Made by a program: the position numbers and the translations under genes. Below the pieces are notes generated by a model. It saw only the letters and a program-made list of their open reading frames with translations. It ran no database searches and was not told the DNA's origin. From Globisporangium splendens (taxonomy: Eukaryota > Oomycota > Peronosporomycetes > Pythiales > Pythiaceae), in NCBI GenBank assembly GCA_006386115.1, contig VFIW01000019.1:248001-312000 (forward strand): DNA of 64,000 nucleotides, in the 5' to 3' direction. Each line of letters opens with the position of its first letter. Positions within the stretch are counted from its first letter, which is position 1. This document shows, one piece after another, positions 8,948 to 19,389 of this stretch.

Positions 8948-9308
8948 ATGAAGACGTAGGCAAATCGCAATGCCGAGCGCATGCTAAGTTACTTAGGTCG
9001 ACTGCCATGCACATGAAGAAAGTGTACATGTGAAGATAAAAATAACATGTTGAAGTTTGCATTAAAGTTGAAGTTGCTGTATTCGTCATATTAGGCAGTT
9101 GTGCCATTAACTTGGAGCAGGTGAGTGAGGACGCGGCGGTACGATACGAATTCTAACGGTCGTGTCCCAAAGCAAGTCCAACGGGGATACGATATGACAT
9201 TTTTGCCATCTGGCATTGCATCATTCTGAAATCGCCAACGAGCAGCACAAGCAGCGAGGATAGGCATTGGAAAATCAAGCAAAAAGCTGACAAACACGAG
9301 AGCCAAGA
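8948..9308. other. Intergenic, nothing recognised
   Basis: 360 bp of A/T-rich sequence between two small plus-strand genes. It probably holds UTRs and a promoter. No motif stood out. Confidence 0.5.
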
Positions 9309-9545
9309 ATGCCGGGCAAAGGAGGCCGCTCGGGAGGTGCATCTAAGGCCGCAGCTGACAACAGGTCCAATCAAATGAACCCAAACAATTCGGCATATTC
9401 AAGCAGCCGATCTGGTGGCAGTGGCGAAGGTGGCCGCGGCTACTCTTCGTCAGGATCGGCGTCACAAGCCGCGACCGACAACCGGGCGAATCAGCTCAAC
9501 CCCAACAACTCGGCGTACAAGAGCAGCCGTGCTGGTAATGATTGA
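9309..9545 (+). CDS. Small tandem-repeat hydrophilic protein (DNRxNQxNPNNSAY)
   Basis: A 78-residue protein made of two copies of one module. Residues about 8-33 contain SKAAADNRSNQMNPNNSAYS and residues about 47-72 contain SQAATDNRANQLNPNNSAYK, joined by a Gly/Ser linker. It is hydrophilic, with no signal or membrane segment. The near-identical repeat at protein level supports coding. Function is unknown. Short Asn-rich repeat proteins of this type resemble stress hydrophilins, and it lies beside three dehydrin-like genes, but that link is inference. Confidence 0.6.
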   Translation: MPGKGGRSGGASKAAADNRSNQMNPNNSAYSSSRSGGSGEGGRGYSSSGSASQAATDNRANQLNPNNSAYKSSRAGND

Positions 9546-9703
9546 AGGAACGACGAACAAGAGAGCGTTCTCGTTGGCTTGTGTGGCAGTCAAGTGTGAG
9601 AAGCTTTGTCGTGTAAACGATTTAATGTGCTTCGGCGTTCGCGAGTTATAAAGTTTATTTCAATTTGGAAGACTTAATTGTTGTCGCTAATAATGAAAAC
9701 CAT

Positions 9704-12205
9704 TTAGTATTCTACGAGGCACACGCGCCGGAGCGTGCGCGTCTCCGCAAACGCGAAGATGAGTGTGATAGTGTTGCTATCGAGCCGTGTCTGCATTCGA
9801 TGACGATGGTCGTGATGCGGTATTTTCGTTGCCTCTGGCTGTTTGTCCGCGTATTGTGGAGAGGATGGTGGTGACGACGATTTCGGTGAACTCGGTTGCG
9901 AAGACGAGGACGAAGACGATGAGGAGGAACACGATGACGATTCCGTGTCCTCGTCATTGTTGTTGTCATGATGGTGGTCGTCGTCGTGGCTCGAGATGGT
10001 GGCAGCTTCGTGTTCCGAGATCACACTTAAAAATGCTAGTCTTTGTGCCATTGGGAACCGCAGTTTCCCCGTCGGGGATGTCAAGAGTTTGTGGTGATGG
10101 TGCAGCATAGACGGCGCGTAGACGTCAAAGAGGGAGCTACCGACGTGCAGCTCGAGATACTCGAGCGTCTTGTTGCGCTCAAGCATCGCGACGAATGCCA
10201 ACATGCTGCTTTCGTCGAGTGGGTGGTGCCTGTCAAACGAACCAAAGCACAACTCGCGCAGATGGATTGCTGCTGGGTGCTTCCGATCCGCGAGCGTGTA
10301 CGCAAACCGCGTTAAGCTTTCGACATCAATGCGGAAGTCATTCAGTGTGATCGACGCCAGCTGGCACTGATACTTTTCGTACGCGGTCGCGAACACGTCC
10401 ATCGTGTCGATTTGAGCGCCTTTCAGTGACAACGTCTTGAGTTTCGGGCAACTCTGGAGGATCGAGTCAAGGCAATCGCCATGCAACCGGTTCGTTTGAA
10501 TGACTAGTGACGTGAGGTTAGCTCCAATGAGATGAATCAGCGATGCGACAACTTGGCCTTGACTGTCCTCGATCCGATCCAATGCCAGCGTAAACGACGT
10601 AATCTTACCGGCACACGGGTTCCGTGGCCGCAAGCTTAGCGTCTCCTCCTCTCTCTCGTAAAAAGACTTTACTGTGAAATGGCGGTGCACCCAGCACTTG
10701 CCGTACCCAGGTACCAAAATCTCGATCCATTCACTTGCTGGATTGTTGTTGATGACGGCGAAGACTGCATCTTCATGGAGCACGACCGACGCACTCAGCC
10801 ACTCGGCTTCGCAACATGCAGGCTCCAAGCAGATCACGGTCTCTCGCCGCAGGAGCACCGAGTGGATCGCATCGTCCTTGTGCGCATCTTGAAGCTGATC
10901 ATCGATCGACCAGAGCGGATCAAGCAGTTGCTTGGCTGGAAACCTGGCGCCGACGACGCTCGCGATGGCGTCCACATCATCGGCGCGCAGACTCGCTGCG
11001 CTGATCACGAGTTTGCGAACTGATGTGCGGGTCTCGCGGCTGAAGAGAGCGTACGCCAGCCATTTCCACTTGAGGTTACGCGCGCGAGCACTGTCGTTCA
11101 GGAAAACCGATTCCAAAGTGAGCTCTTTCACGCATGTCGACTCGACGAGCGCAGCACAGAGCGCTGCGAACCGCCGGTCATCGACGCTCAAGTCATTTAT
11201 CACGAGCGCTTCGACGTTGTTTTTCCAATGTAAACTGGACTGACAGGGAAGCAAACTACCGTCGTCGTCACTCTCGAGTTCGTTAAAGTACGTCTCACGC
11301 ACTCCAACGGCAGCGTTAAGGCACGTACCGAGCGCTTGTCGGGGGCACTCTTCGTCGGAGATGAAGTCCGTCGCCTTCAAAGGCAACTGCAGGCACGAGA
11401 TCTTGACACCGAGACGGAAAAGCTCTGTGAGAACGCGCGCAACTGGCTCCGTGATCTCAAATTCGGTCAGGTTCAGCTGAATCGCGTCCAACGTGAACGG
11501 TGCCGCGAAGTCAGCGTAGTCGCCCGAGTACTGGTCGCTGCTGGCGAGTCCTTGCACGATCCGCAGGACACTGTGCAGGTACGTTGAGAACGCGACGGGG
11601 TCCATCACTCGCGGCGCAAAGTACAAGCAAAATGGGATCTCCATAGCGCTCTCCCGTTTCGCGGCATTGTGTGTCGCCGGGTACTCATGTATTGTTGAAG
11701 CGTAGCCAGCCGCAATGTGCGGCGCGATCCTGCGCATGATACTCAGCACCTCTTGCCGTGCTCTCACATAATCGTCATTGCACACGTGCGTGGCTGGCAA
11801 CTTGAAGAAGAACTTGCTGCTGAGCGTCGTGGGCCACATGATCGTCTCTTTTGTATGGTCATCGAGCACGAAGATGAACCGCGGCATGAGCAGATCCTCG
11901 TGTCGGATGCGTTCGTGCGTGTCAAAGTACACGCCGCACTTGTCGCGCAGCAGCCACTTCCAGGCCGCATTGTCGCACAGTGCGACCAGCGAGAGCAGCT
12001 CGAGCGCCTCGCGCATGCGCGGCAAGTGGTTCGCGCCGGCGCTGCGCCGCGTCTTGGGCATCGCCACGAGCAGCCACCAGGGCGACTTGAGCAGCGAGCC
12101 GTCGCTCTCGCGCTCCTCGATCTCCAGGCGCCCGCGCAGGAACTTGCACCATGGGTACACGACGGCCCACGTGTCCTGCACAGCAGTGCCGCTAAGCGTT
12201 TCCAT
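9704..12205 (-). CDS. ILVPGYGHC-family leucine-rich protein, member 1
   Basis: 833 residues from the ATG at 12205 (the frame is open to 12232 but has no earlier ATG). The order shared by the family is: N-terminal PWCKFLRG; REALELLSLVALCDNAAW (about residue 75); a central WKWLAYALFS segment; the motif EWIEILVPGYGKCWVHR (about residues 500-515); leucine-rich-repeat-like stretches (LTSLVIQTNRL, LKTLSLKGAQI, LEYLELHVGS); and a C-terminal LDSNTITLIFAFAETRTLRRV. This member has a His/Asp and poly-Ser insert (about residues 740-790) that the others lack. No signal peptide or membrane helix was seen, so it is probably intracellular. The leucine-rich part suggests protein binding, and the C-terminal hydrophobic motif is F-box-like. 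Function is unknown. It is tandem with members 2 and 3. Confidence 0.8.
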   Translation of the reverse strand: METLSGTAVQDTWAVVYPWCKFLRGRLEIEERESDGSLLKSPWWLLVAMPKTRRSAGANHLPRMREALELLSLVALCDNAAWKWLLRDKCGVYFDTHERIRHEDLLMPRFIFVLDDHTKETIMWPTTLSSKFFFKLPATHVCNDDYVRARQEVLSIMRRIAPHIAAGYASTIHEYPATHNAAKRESAMEIPFCLYFAPRVMDPVAFSTYLHSVLRIVQGLASSDQYSGDYADFAAPFTLDAIQLNLTEFEITEPVARVLTELFRLGVKISCLQLPLKATDFISDEECPRQALGTCLNAAVGVRETYFNELESDDDGSLLPCQSSLHWKNNVEALVINDLSVDDRRFAALCAALVESTCVKELTLESVFLNDSARARNLKWKWLAYALFSRETRTSVRKLVISAASLRADDVDAIASVVGARFPAKQLLDPLWSIDDQLQDAHKDDAIHSVLLRRETVICLEPACCEAEWLSASVVLHEDAVFAVINNNPASEWIEILVPGYGKCWVHRHFTVKSFYEREEETLSLRPRNPCAGKITSFTLALDRIEDSQGQVVASLIHLIGANLTSLVIQTNRLHGDCLDSILQSCPKLKTLSLKGAQIDTMDVFATAYEKYQCQLASITLNDFRIDVESLTRFAYTLADRKHPAAIHLRELCFGSFDRHHPLDESSMLAFVAMLERNKTLEYLELHVGSSLFDVYAPSMLHHHHKLLTSPTGKLRFPMAQRLAFLSVISEHEAATISSHDDDHHHDNNNDEDTESSSCSSSSSSSSSSQPSSPKSSSPPSSPQYADKQPEATKIPHHDHRHRMQTRLDSNTITLIFAFAETRTLRRVCLVEY

Positions 12206-12232
12206 GGCGTACGTGCGTAGATCAAGGGGCAA

Positions 12233-13119
12233 TGGGCGATGCGCGGGAGAGCGCTGCTTGCCATTCGGCGCTGCTCTCGGATATTTCTTTTTGTTCCCGC
12301 AATCTTAGGCGACACACCCGCCAATGCACGCGACAATGCAGATGCACAATAATGGCCGTAACGCAATGGCATTGGATGAAAATGAGCAGCTCTTTCAACG
12401 TAGATGGCATTCATTATTAAAACGAGTAAATTTATGGTACTAATAGCTAAAATGAGGGTTTCCTTTTCTGTTGTCGAATTTCTAATTGAATTAGCATCTT
12501 TTAGGATAAAATTGTTTAAAGTGTCCTAATTGAAGAAATAAATTGAGGTCGAGAGTAGGGGAGAACATCCTTGTTGGGAGTGGGGTTCCTTGTTTCTCGC
12601 AGCCAATCGGCATGCAGGATAGAAAAGATCCAACGCACATTGGTATTGTATTGATATTGATATTGGCAACGACAATCTTGTTGGCGGCAACCTGGTTCAG
12701 CCACATCTTGAGGATCTTGCCACCGCAATGGATTTGGATGAGCTTGATGGAAGCAAAGAAGCTGAGTGTCGAGATCGCTGGAGAGGGTCCGAAAGTCACA
12801 GCAAGATATCCCTTACGGCAGTGCACCGCGCAGTTCTCAAGTCAAAAAAGGAGTCAAGGTTCCTTACTGCACTTACGATGGCAGGCACTGTTTGGTCCGG
12901 CACGGCGAATTCGCCAAAGCACAGTCAAGCATAAAGGTAACACTTTCGGAGCATTGGCACCGTTGGTCGCTGTGGAGAACTAACGGTCAGTCTCTGCGAT
13001 ACCAGCTCTTTGAGCATGCTATGCATTGCGTAACACTGATTGTCAATTATCCAGTGTTTGGGTCGCGCAAAACTGCATCGTCGACTTCATCCACTTGCTT
13101 TACTTGAGGCGCACACATG
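12233..13119. other. Intergenic, nothing recognised
   Basis: 890 bp between two tandem family members on the minus strand. It must hold the promoter of member 1 and the terminator of member 2. No repeat, RNA or further gene was seen. Confidence 0.6.
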
Positions 13120-15903
13120 TTAAGAAAAGTCGCCGGGGTTTCCCACGTGTTCGTCATACTCAGTTTCCTCGTCAAGCTGAGGCGCCATTTCGACGACACG
13201 GATCGACCGAGACTCCCTTTCAGCTGCAAACTGGAAAATCGGCAACATCACACCGCGATCGAGACGCGTCAAGTCGACAGAAGCAGCAGCGAGACGCTGC
13301 CGCTTGTACGAGCGTTCTTGCTCTTCTGTTCGTCCACCTTCGCCAGCCACTCTCTCGTTCCAATTGATCCCGGACACACGCATCACGCTCAGGAAGGCAA
13401 CTCGGCATCGTACTGGCAGTGGTTGCTTCTCAACTGGGATCAATTCGCCGTCAAAGCTCATCAACTGGGGCTGAAATTCTTTCCACACACTCGACGGGAC
13501 GGTTAGCTGCAGCTCCATGAGTGTCTTGTTCTGTCTCAGTACTTCCAGAAACGCTGAAAGCTCAATTGCTCCAAAAGGTGCGGCACGCGTGGTGCAAAGC
13601 GAGAGCTTGCGCAGTTTCCGAGCCAGAGCACTTCTAGGATCCTGCAGATTCAATATAAACGCGAGCGTATGTTGCGGATCAACTGAGAAAGAATCAATGC
13701 TGAGAGATTCAATTCGACATGCTCCAACTTCGTAGGCAGCGAGCAGCATGGTCTCGAATTTAGGTGGCGCAGTCTCCGTCACAAACGTGTGGATATGGGG
13801 GCACGCTTCTAAGAGTTGGCGCATCTCGTCCAGGTTCTCTGTCACCTTGTTGCTGAATGTCAACGCTGTCAGTTGAGATCCGAGATACTGGAGAAGCGGA
13901 AGCACTGAGCGCTCGACAGAGTCAATGATTTTGAAATGGAGCTCCAGTGATCGGATTGCGCCTGTGTAGCCACGTGATAAGGAGTTCTGAATTGAGTCCG
14001 TCGTCGGAGTCGGTACAATTTGATCTACCAGCACGCGTGGCACTGCACAATGCCCAAAACAAGGTACAAGAATATCGATCCACCGGCACCGTTCGTCATT
14101 GCAAATGATGGGAAAGCAAGAATCGTGTTTGAGAACGAGAGACTCTGGCGGCTTTCCTTTCTCTTCGAGATCAAATGGATTGACGAACACGACAGCACCT
14201 TCTTTCAAGAACACGACCCCGGCATCGTCATTGACTGCAGCATCAACGCCATCCACGACATTGTTTACAGCAGCGTCGCCAGGTACATTTGATCGGTAGT
14301 GAGGCTGGAAAAGTGATCTTTCTTGGCTTGATTTCGTAAACATCTCTACGTATGGGGCGCTGACATGGCGTACTTGTTCTCGCTGTGCATCGTACTCCAC
14401 GTCGTCTTGATAATCTGTGCTCTGAATAAAAACATCACATTGAGTTTCCCCGCTGTTTACGCTGCTACCGAGTGCGAGACTTTCAACCTTGTGCGTGGTT
14501 TTCTGCTCGCCTTCAACGTCCATACTACTGTGAAGCTCGTCGTTTTCGTCGCTATCATACTCGTCCTCGTCGAAAAACTCACAGATCCCTGCTCGATCCA
14601 GGAGCAATTGTATTGGAAACCGCGCCGCTAACACACTCTGGATCGCAGCCATGTCACGCTCACGAAACGAATATTCTGCAAGAACGAGACTCGTGATCCT
14701 GGGTGACGAAAACGCCGAGTTACTGAACAGAGCGTATGACAGCCACCGCCATTTGTGCGGTCGTGCGGCATAGTCGTCGTTGTAAAAGAGGTTGTTTAGG
14801 TACAGCTCGTCGACATCCTGGGAGATCGCCAAAGCCGAGCACAGCGCTTGAAATCGTCGCGTATCTGGGTCGTAGTAGAATGTCTCTTTTGATATCGCCG
14901 AATTGTCCACGTGCACTTCATGTAATTTGTACGCCTTCGCAGGTAGAAACCTCGGGACGCCAAGGAACTCGCTCAAGCGCGCGGAATCCATGATGCCCAT
15001 CAACATCGGTCCATTATTCGCGACCGTGATGGCGCGAAATGCCGATTCTTGGTAGACATCGATCTCGGGCGTGAACTCGACGCCCTGCGCCATTAACTCG
15101 GCGATGAGCGCAGTGCCGCGTGGCGGAACGTCGATCCGAGTGATCTTGAGGCGCACACCTTCCAGCATAAAGCAGTTTTCGAACGGGAAGGTCTCGGGCA
15201 TGGATGCACTTTGGTCAAGTTCTTCTTCTCGATCACCTCCGTGATGATGCGATACCGACACCTCAGCGATGGACTTCACCAACGTGCGCAGTGACTTGAA
15301 GTATGCGATCACGCGCTCAGCTGACTCCATGTGCACAGGTGGCTTGAACGACAACGAGATGAAGTATCTGCAACGGCGATGACCTCGATCCGCAAAATTG
15401 CGCCGCAGTTTTACAGGCATCTTCGCATAGATCGTCTTCATCGCTTGCACGTAGGCGTCCGTCCTGTTCCTGTCCCTTAATGCGCCAAAGAAGAACTGGT
15501 CAAAGAACCGCGTGTCGAGCGCCGTCGCGGAGTACCAGTTTTTGCCAAAGCCAACCGTGAACCGCGGCGGCAGGAATGTGTCGTCGTCAGGCATGCCTGA
15601 GCAGCCGCAATAGTGCTGCAGCATGGAACGCCATACTGGGTTGTCCACATGCGCAAGCGCCGCGAGAAGCTCCACGGCGTCGCGGACCAAGCGTACGCTC
15701 TCACGGGACAGCGTCGCGTCTGTCGGCGCGATCGCGACATTCACGCCAAGCACCGACGTGTCCTCAGCAGCAGTACCGGCGACAGCGGCGACGCGCACGA
15801 CACTGAGGCTCGCCGACCGCTCGAGATGCGCGCACCACGGGCGCAACAGCGTGGCCCAGTCAGCGAGCGAAGGCGGCATGGTCGTCGGATCCGCGTTCAA
15901 CAT
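13120..15903 (-). CDS. ILVPGYGHC-family leucine-rich protein, member 2
   Basis: 927 residues, the longest member, starting MLNADPTTMPPSLADW. N-terminal RPWCAHLERS, then VRDAVELLAALAHVDNPVW, a WRWLSYALFSNSAF block, an acidic insert (about residues 450-480), the family motif RWIDILVPCFGHCAVPR (about residues 606-622), leucine-rich stretches (LTALTFSNKV, LMELQLTVPS) and the C-terminal LDRGVMLPIFQFAAERESRSIRV. About 20 bp upstream, the minus strand reads ATCATTTCATTCCCA, which resembles an oomycete initiator. It is intact with no internal stop. It is probably an intracellular protein-interaction protein, and its precise role is unknown. Confidence 0.8.
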   Translation of the reverse strand: MLNADPTTMPPSLADWATLLRPWCAHLERSASLSVVRVAAVAGTAAEDTSVLGVNVAIAPTDATLSRESVRLVRDAVELLAALAHVDNPVWRSMLQHYCGCSGMPDDDTFLPPRFTVGFGKNWYSATALDTRFFDQFFFGALRDRNRTDAYVQAMKTIYAKMPVKLRRNFADRGHRRCRYFISLSFKPPVHMESAERVIAYFKSLRTLVKSIAEVSVSHHHGGDREEELDQSASMPETFPFENCFMLEGVRLKITRIDVPPRGTALIAELMAQGVEFTPEIDVYQESAFRAITVANNGPMLMGIMDSARLSEFLGVPRFLPAKAYKLHEVHVDNSAISKETFYYDPDTRRFQALCSALAISQDVDELYLNNLFYNDDYAARPHKWRWLSYALFSNSAFSSPRITSLVLAEYSFRERDMAAIQSVLAARFPIQLLLDRAGICEFFDEDEYDSDENDELHSSMDVEGEQKTTHKVESLALGSSVNSGETQCDVFIQSTDYQDDVEYDAQREQVRHVSAPYVEMFTKSSQERSLFQPHYRSNVPGDAAVNNVVDGVDAAVNDDAGVVFLKEGAVVFVNPFDLEEKGKPPESLVLKHDSCFPIICNDERCRWIDILVPCFGHCAVPRVLVDQIVPTPTTDSIQNSLSRGYTGAIRSLELHFKIIDSVERSVLPLLQYLGSQLTALTFSNKVTENLDEMRQLLEACPHIHTFVTETAPPKFETMLLAAYEVGACRIESLSIDSFSVDPQHTLAFILNLQDPRSALARKLRKLSLCTTRAAPFGAIELSAFLEVLRQNKTLMELQLTVPSSVWKEFQPQLMSFDGELIPVEKQPLPVRCRVAFLSVMRVSGINWNERVAGEGGRTEEQERSYKRQRLAAASVDLTRLDRGVMLPIFQFAAERESRSIRVVEMAPQLDEETEYDEHVGNPGDFS

Positions 15904-16264
15904 CGCGTGCTCTTTCTATCCGTGGGAATGAAATGATCTGCCTTGTCTATATGAACAGAGGGTGTGGATTTCTGTCAACCTCACACGCACCATGGAGATG
16001 GGCTTCTTGATCAGACAAAATGTGGTCCATCGCGAGCATAACGTTACAACACTCGCGTGCACACCTCGCTGTTATAACAGCGCTACGATCGATACGATCG
16101 CATGTGCTTGCATGAAAGGCGGCTGCATCGCGTTTGTTTGTTCAGGGTTTCATATTCGCATAAAGCACTATCAGCACTACAGTGCCTCGTCAGTATCGTA
16201 CCTCCCCGCTGCAGAATATCACAGTCCACGCACGGCTTCAAGCACCGAGTTGTCACACCACTTG

Positions 16265-17035
16265 AATGAAGATCAGAAAGCTTGCATCTCTTCCGAAAAT
16301 TGTTTCTGCAAATTCACGAGTTGTCGACAACCTGCGCCGGTAGTCTGATGGAGTTGACTGTAAACAGAATGGACTGCAACAAAACCGCACTCAGCATGTG
16401 TTCGAAGAGCGTGCAGCGCCGCGAACATGTCTGCCTCTGCATTACTACCACCTTCGTGATCACCTGATGGCAGTAGACACATAATACCGCGATGGCTGAA
16501 GAGAGTCAACCTCCACAGCAACCTGAGCCATGCCAACCGAAAGGACAGACCACTCGCTGTGATCTTTTCCGTTCTTGAAGACCGCCTTGAGTTCCTCCAT
16601 ACTTCAATTTGCTGAGTGTCTGCCAGTCGTTCTTTGAGTTGATCAGTGCTGCTCGTTGTTGCTTGGTGGTAGCTGTGGCAATTCTGTCGAACCAACTAGT
16701 AATCCAGACCCTGGTTTTTGATTGATCCTCTCGACACGCTATCCGCGTGAGTCCTGCACCAATCACCTGTTCTCAAAGTACTTGCATTAGATCAACCAGG
16801 GATGGACCTCGCAATGATTGAGCACACGAAGATGCCCAGGAGACAGCATCGCCAGAATGCGTTTCCGCTCTGTCAGCACGGCATCCGTCCACACCTGCGA
16901 TGCTGACGAAAGCAAAAGAAAAGGGCTTTTGTTACTTGCTCCCATTCTGTTTGGAAACCTTCCCAATGCTCCTGCAGTGCTCGACCAACCTGAACTATTT
17001 CCCCTGTGTGTCACCGTGTTGCTTCATTTCTTTGA
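16265..17035 (-). pseudogene. Degenerate or finely spliced unrecognised coding segment
   Basis: Several protein-like stretches lie on the minus strand in different frames. About 16940-17000 reads VQVGRALQEHWEGFQTEWEQ, then TERKRILAMLSPGHLRVLN, WFDRIATATTKQQRAALINS, MEELKAVFKNGKDHSEW and lastly LHQTTGAGCRQLVNLQKQF (ending 16273). They look like one helical or coiled-coil protein interrupted by frameshifts or by very short gaps (27-42 nt) that have GT...AG ends but are shorter than normal introns. I do not recognise the family. It is either a decaying gene or noise, and a transcript or homologue would decide. Confidence 0.3.
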
Positions 17036-17043
17036 GTGATTAC

Positions 17044-19389
17044 TTAATGAAAATTGATAAGACGGACAACGCGCTTCTTCGGTATCGCAGCGAACTGGAA
17101 AATCAGTGACACTACATGACGATCAAGCCCTGCGGTGCTCACATTCGAGCTCGTGCTCTGCCGCCGAGCTTTCTTTGCGGCTCGCTGAGCTTCGTCAGAG
17201 CTGTGCAATCTGGCATGCGAATCTTCCTCGGTGTTGTTGAAGTGCTGAATCACGCTCACAAATGCGAAACGACACGCCAACGGCATAGACTCTTTCATCA
17301 CCGGGAGCTCTTGGCCGTGAAACTCCTTGAACAGTGGCAGAAAGTTGTCGTACAACGCACTCTCAACGTAAAGCTCCAGGTACTCTATCTTCGTGTTCGT
17401 TTCCAGCATCGCCAGCAGCGCAGAGAGGTTGGCTTCATCCAGTGCGTACGACTCAATGCACTCGCCGACCGAGAGCTCCTCCAAAGTTTTCGCCAGCACG
17501 CTCTCCTTGTTGCCAAGCGCCTGCGCAAAATCCGTGACCTCGTCGCTGTCCAACTCAAGTCCCTGCAAGCTCAGCGAAGAGATCGTGCAAACACCGTCTT
17601 CGTACGCTTGAGCGAGGATTCCCAGCGAATTTTCCTCCACAATGTCGATAGTCAACCGTTTAAGACGCGGACAGGATATCAGGATAGCACCAAGGGACTC
17701 GCTGGACAGCGTTCTCACCTTCAGGACAAGCGACGCCAGCGGTGGACCAACCAGCTCTATAAATGCTTGTAGTATCTCGGCTTGAACTGCCTCCTTGAAT
17801 TCGACGTCAAGCGATGTGATGCAGCGATCCACTGACGGTGCTTCTCGCGCGGCATCCTTTAAGCATGGTGGAACAGCAACTGTGCCCTTAGAATCGCGCA
17901 AATAGTACTGAATCGACTCGCGCTCGACGGCGCAATGCGCATACCCGGGGACCAGAATGTCCACAAACTCACACGTTTCGTCGTCTTTCATGACCAGAAA
18001 ATGATCTTCGCTGTCAAGCGTAAACGACTTTCGACCATAGGGATCGTCCGGATCAATGTCGATTCTAGCATCTTTGTTCACGAGCACCGAGACAATTTCG
18101 TCATCGCCGTCATTTGGATTATCGTCGCCGTCTTCTGGATGGTTGTTCGTGAGGCCAGAGTGGATTTCCCTTCCCAACAACTGCTTTGCGGGGTACTTTG
18201 CGCTCAGGATGCTCGAAATTGCGAGAACGTCTTCTTGTCGTAAGCACGTGTCATCAATGCGCAGCGCCGAGATCTGGGACGTCGACTCCTGCCAGAAGAA
18301 CGCGTACGCTGTCCATTGCCACTTGCGGAATCGATGATACCCTCGCTCCTCGGCAAAGACATTGCTCAGGTGAACACCCTGGATGCCATTCGACGACGCC
18401 AACGCCGAGCAGAATGCACCGAATTGCTGTGAGTCGACTCCTGGTCCTCGTACTCGAAGCAAGGCATCGCTACTGTCGCGGCATCCAGGATTCAACATCG
18501 CGTCCATGGGATCATTAGCATCTGCTGCATAGGGGATTGGGGTGGGGTCAAGTGCGCACCGCGTCAGCGTCGAAATGAATTCGCCCATGCAATCACGAGG
18601 TGCCTTTGCAATCGCGGTAGATGGATGGAGCGACAGAAGGGGGATCTGCACCCCGGCAGCCAGTAGCTCGCGCAGGACCTCCACAGCTTTCTTGGACAGC
18701 GTCACCTGGTTGACATTGAGACATACAGACTCGAGCGCGAATGGAAATGCGCGGTCGCCGCCACTGGTGCTGCAATCGGACTCATCGCGGATCGCGTGCA
18801 CGGTCTCCAGGACGCTCTTCAGGTACTGCACGGACCAATGCGGAGGCAATTCCGGCGGCTGGAACGTGATCTGGACAGGTATCCGCGCGTCTGAGCGGCT
18901 CTCACGGCCATGTGACGTTGCAGGAGAAGTCGAAGCCGCGCTTGCATCTCGGATGCGGCGCACTTGGTCCATGGCGTCTCGAAACTCGTCGCTCATGGAC
19001 TCGTGGTCGAGCGCCAGGAAGAACTGGTTGTACAGCGTGCTCCCCCATGAGATGTCGAGGTTCATGTACTGCGAAAACACGAACGAGAAACGCGGCTGCA
19101 GCACGTGCACGTCGAGTCCATGGTCCACCTGCAGCATGCATTTCTCCACCAGGAGCATGCGGAACGCGTCCGCATCAAAGAGCGCGATCGTGCCGAGCAG
19201 CTCCACTGCCTCGCGGCACCACTGGATGCGCCTCCAGTTGTCGCCCTTGCCATCCGCAGGCAGCGGCACGCGCAGCCACGCGTATGAGCTGCGCAGAGAG
19301 CGCGGACACGCGCGCTTCTCGACCGCCATGCGGCCGCGCAGATGCGCGCACCAGGGAGCTGCAAAGCTCCATTTCGCCAGCTCGTCCAT
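17044..19389 (-). CDS. ILVPGYGHC-family leucine-rich protein, member 3
   Basis: 781 residues from the ATG at 19389 (MDELAKWSFAAPWCAHLRG). The frame extends to 19440 only through a non-ATG codon. It has the full family order: CREAVELLGTIALFDADAF, a block with WQWTAYAFFWQES, an Asp/Asn-rich acidic insert (about residues 425-440), the motif EFVDILVPGYAHCAVER (about residues 473-489), leucine-rich stretches (LASLVLKVRTL, LKRLTIDIVEE, IEYLELYVES) and the C-terminal LDRHVVSLIFQFAAIPKKRVV. A basic cluster (AAKKARRQ) near the end may be a nuclear signal. It is divergent from the TBP-like gene, with only 177 bp between the two starts. Confidence 0.8.
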   Translation of the reverse strand: MDELAKWSFAAPWCAHLRGRMAVEKRACPRSLRSSYAWLRVPLPADGKGDNWRRIQWCREAVELLGTIALFDADAFRMLLVEKCMLQVDHGLDVHVLQPRFSFVFSQYMNLDISWGSTLYNQFFLALDHESMSDEFRDAMDQVRRIRDASAASTSPATSHGRESRSDARIPVQITFQPPELPPHWSVQYLKSVLETVHAIRDESDCSTSGGDRAFPFALESVCLNVNQVTLSKKAVEVLRELLAAGVQIPLLSLHPSTAIAKAPRDCMGEFISTLTRCALDPTPIPYAADANDPMDAMLNPGCRDSSDALLRVRGPGVDSQQFGAFCSALASSNGIQGVHLSNVFAEERGYHRFRKWQWTAYAFFWQESTSQISALRIDDTCLRQEDVLAISSILSAKYPAKQLLGREIHSGLTNNHPEDGDDNPNDGDDEIVSVLVNKDARIDIDPDDPYGRKSFTLDSEDHFLVMKDDETCEFVDILVPGYAHCAVERESIQYYLRDSKGTVAVPPCLKDAAREAPSVDRCITSLDVEFKEAVQAEILQAFIELVGPPLASLVLKVRTLSSESLGAILISCPRLKRLTIDIVEENSLGILAQAYEDGVCTISSLSLQGLELDSDEVTDFAQALGNKESVLAKTLEELSVGECIESYALDEANLSALLAMLETNTKIEYLELYVESALYDNFLPLFKEFHGQELPVMKESMPLACRFAFVSVIQHFNNTEEDSHARLHSSDEAQRAAKKARRQSTSSNVSTAGLDRHVVSLIFQFAAIPKKRVVRLINFH

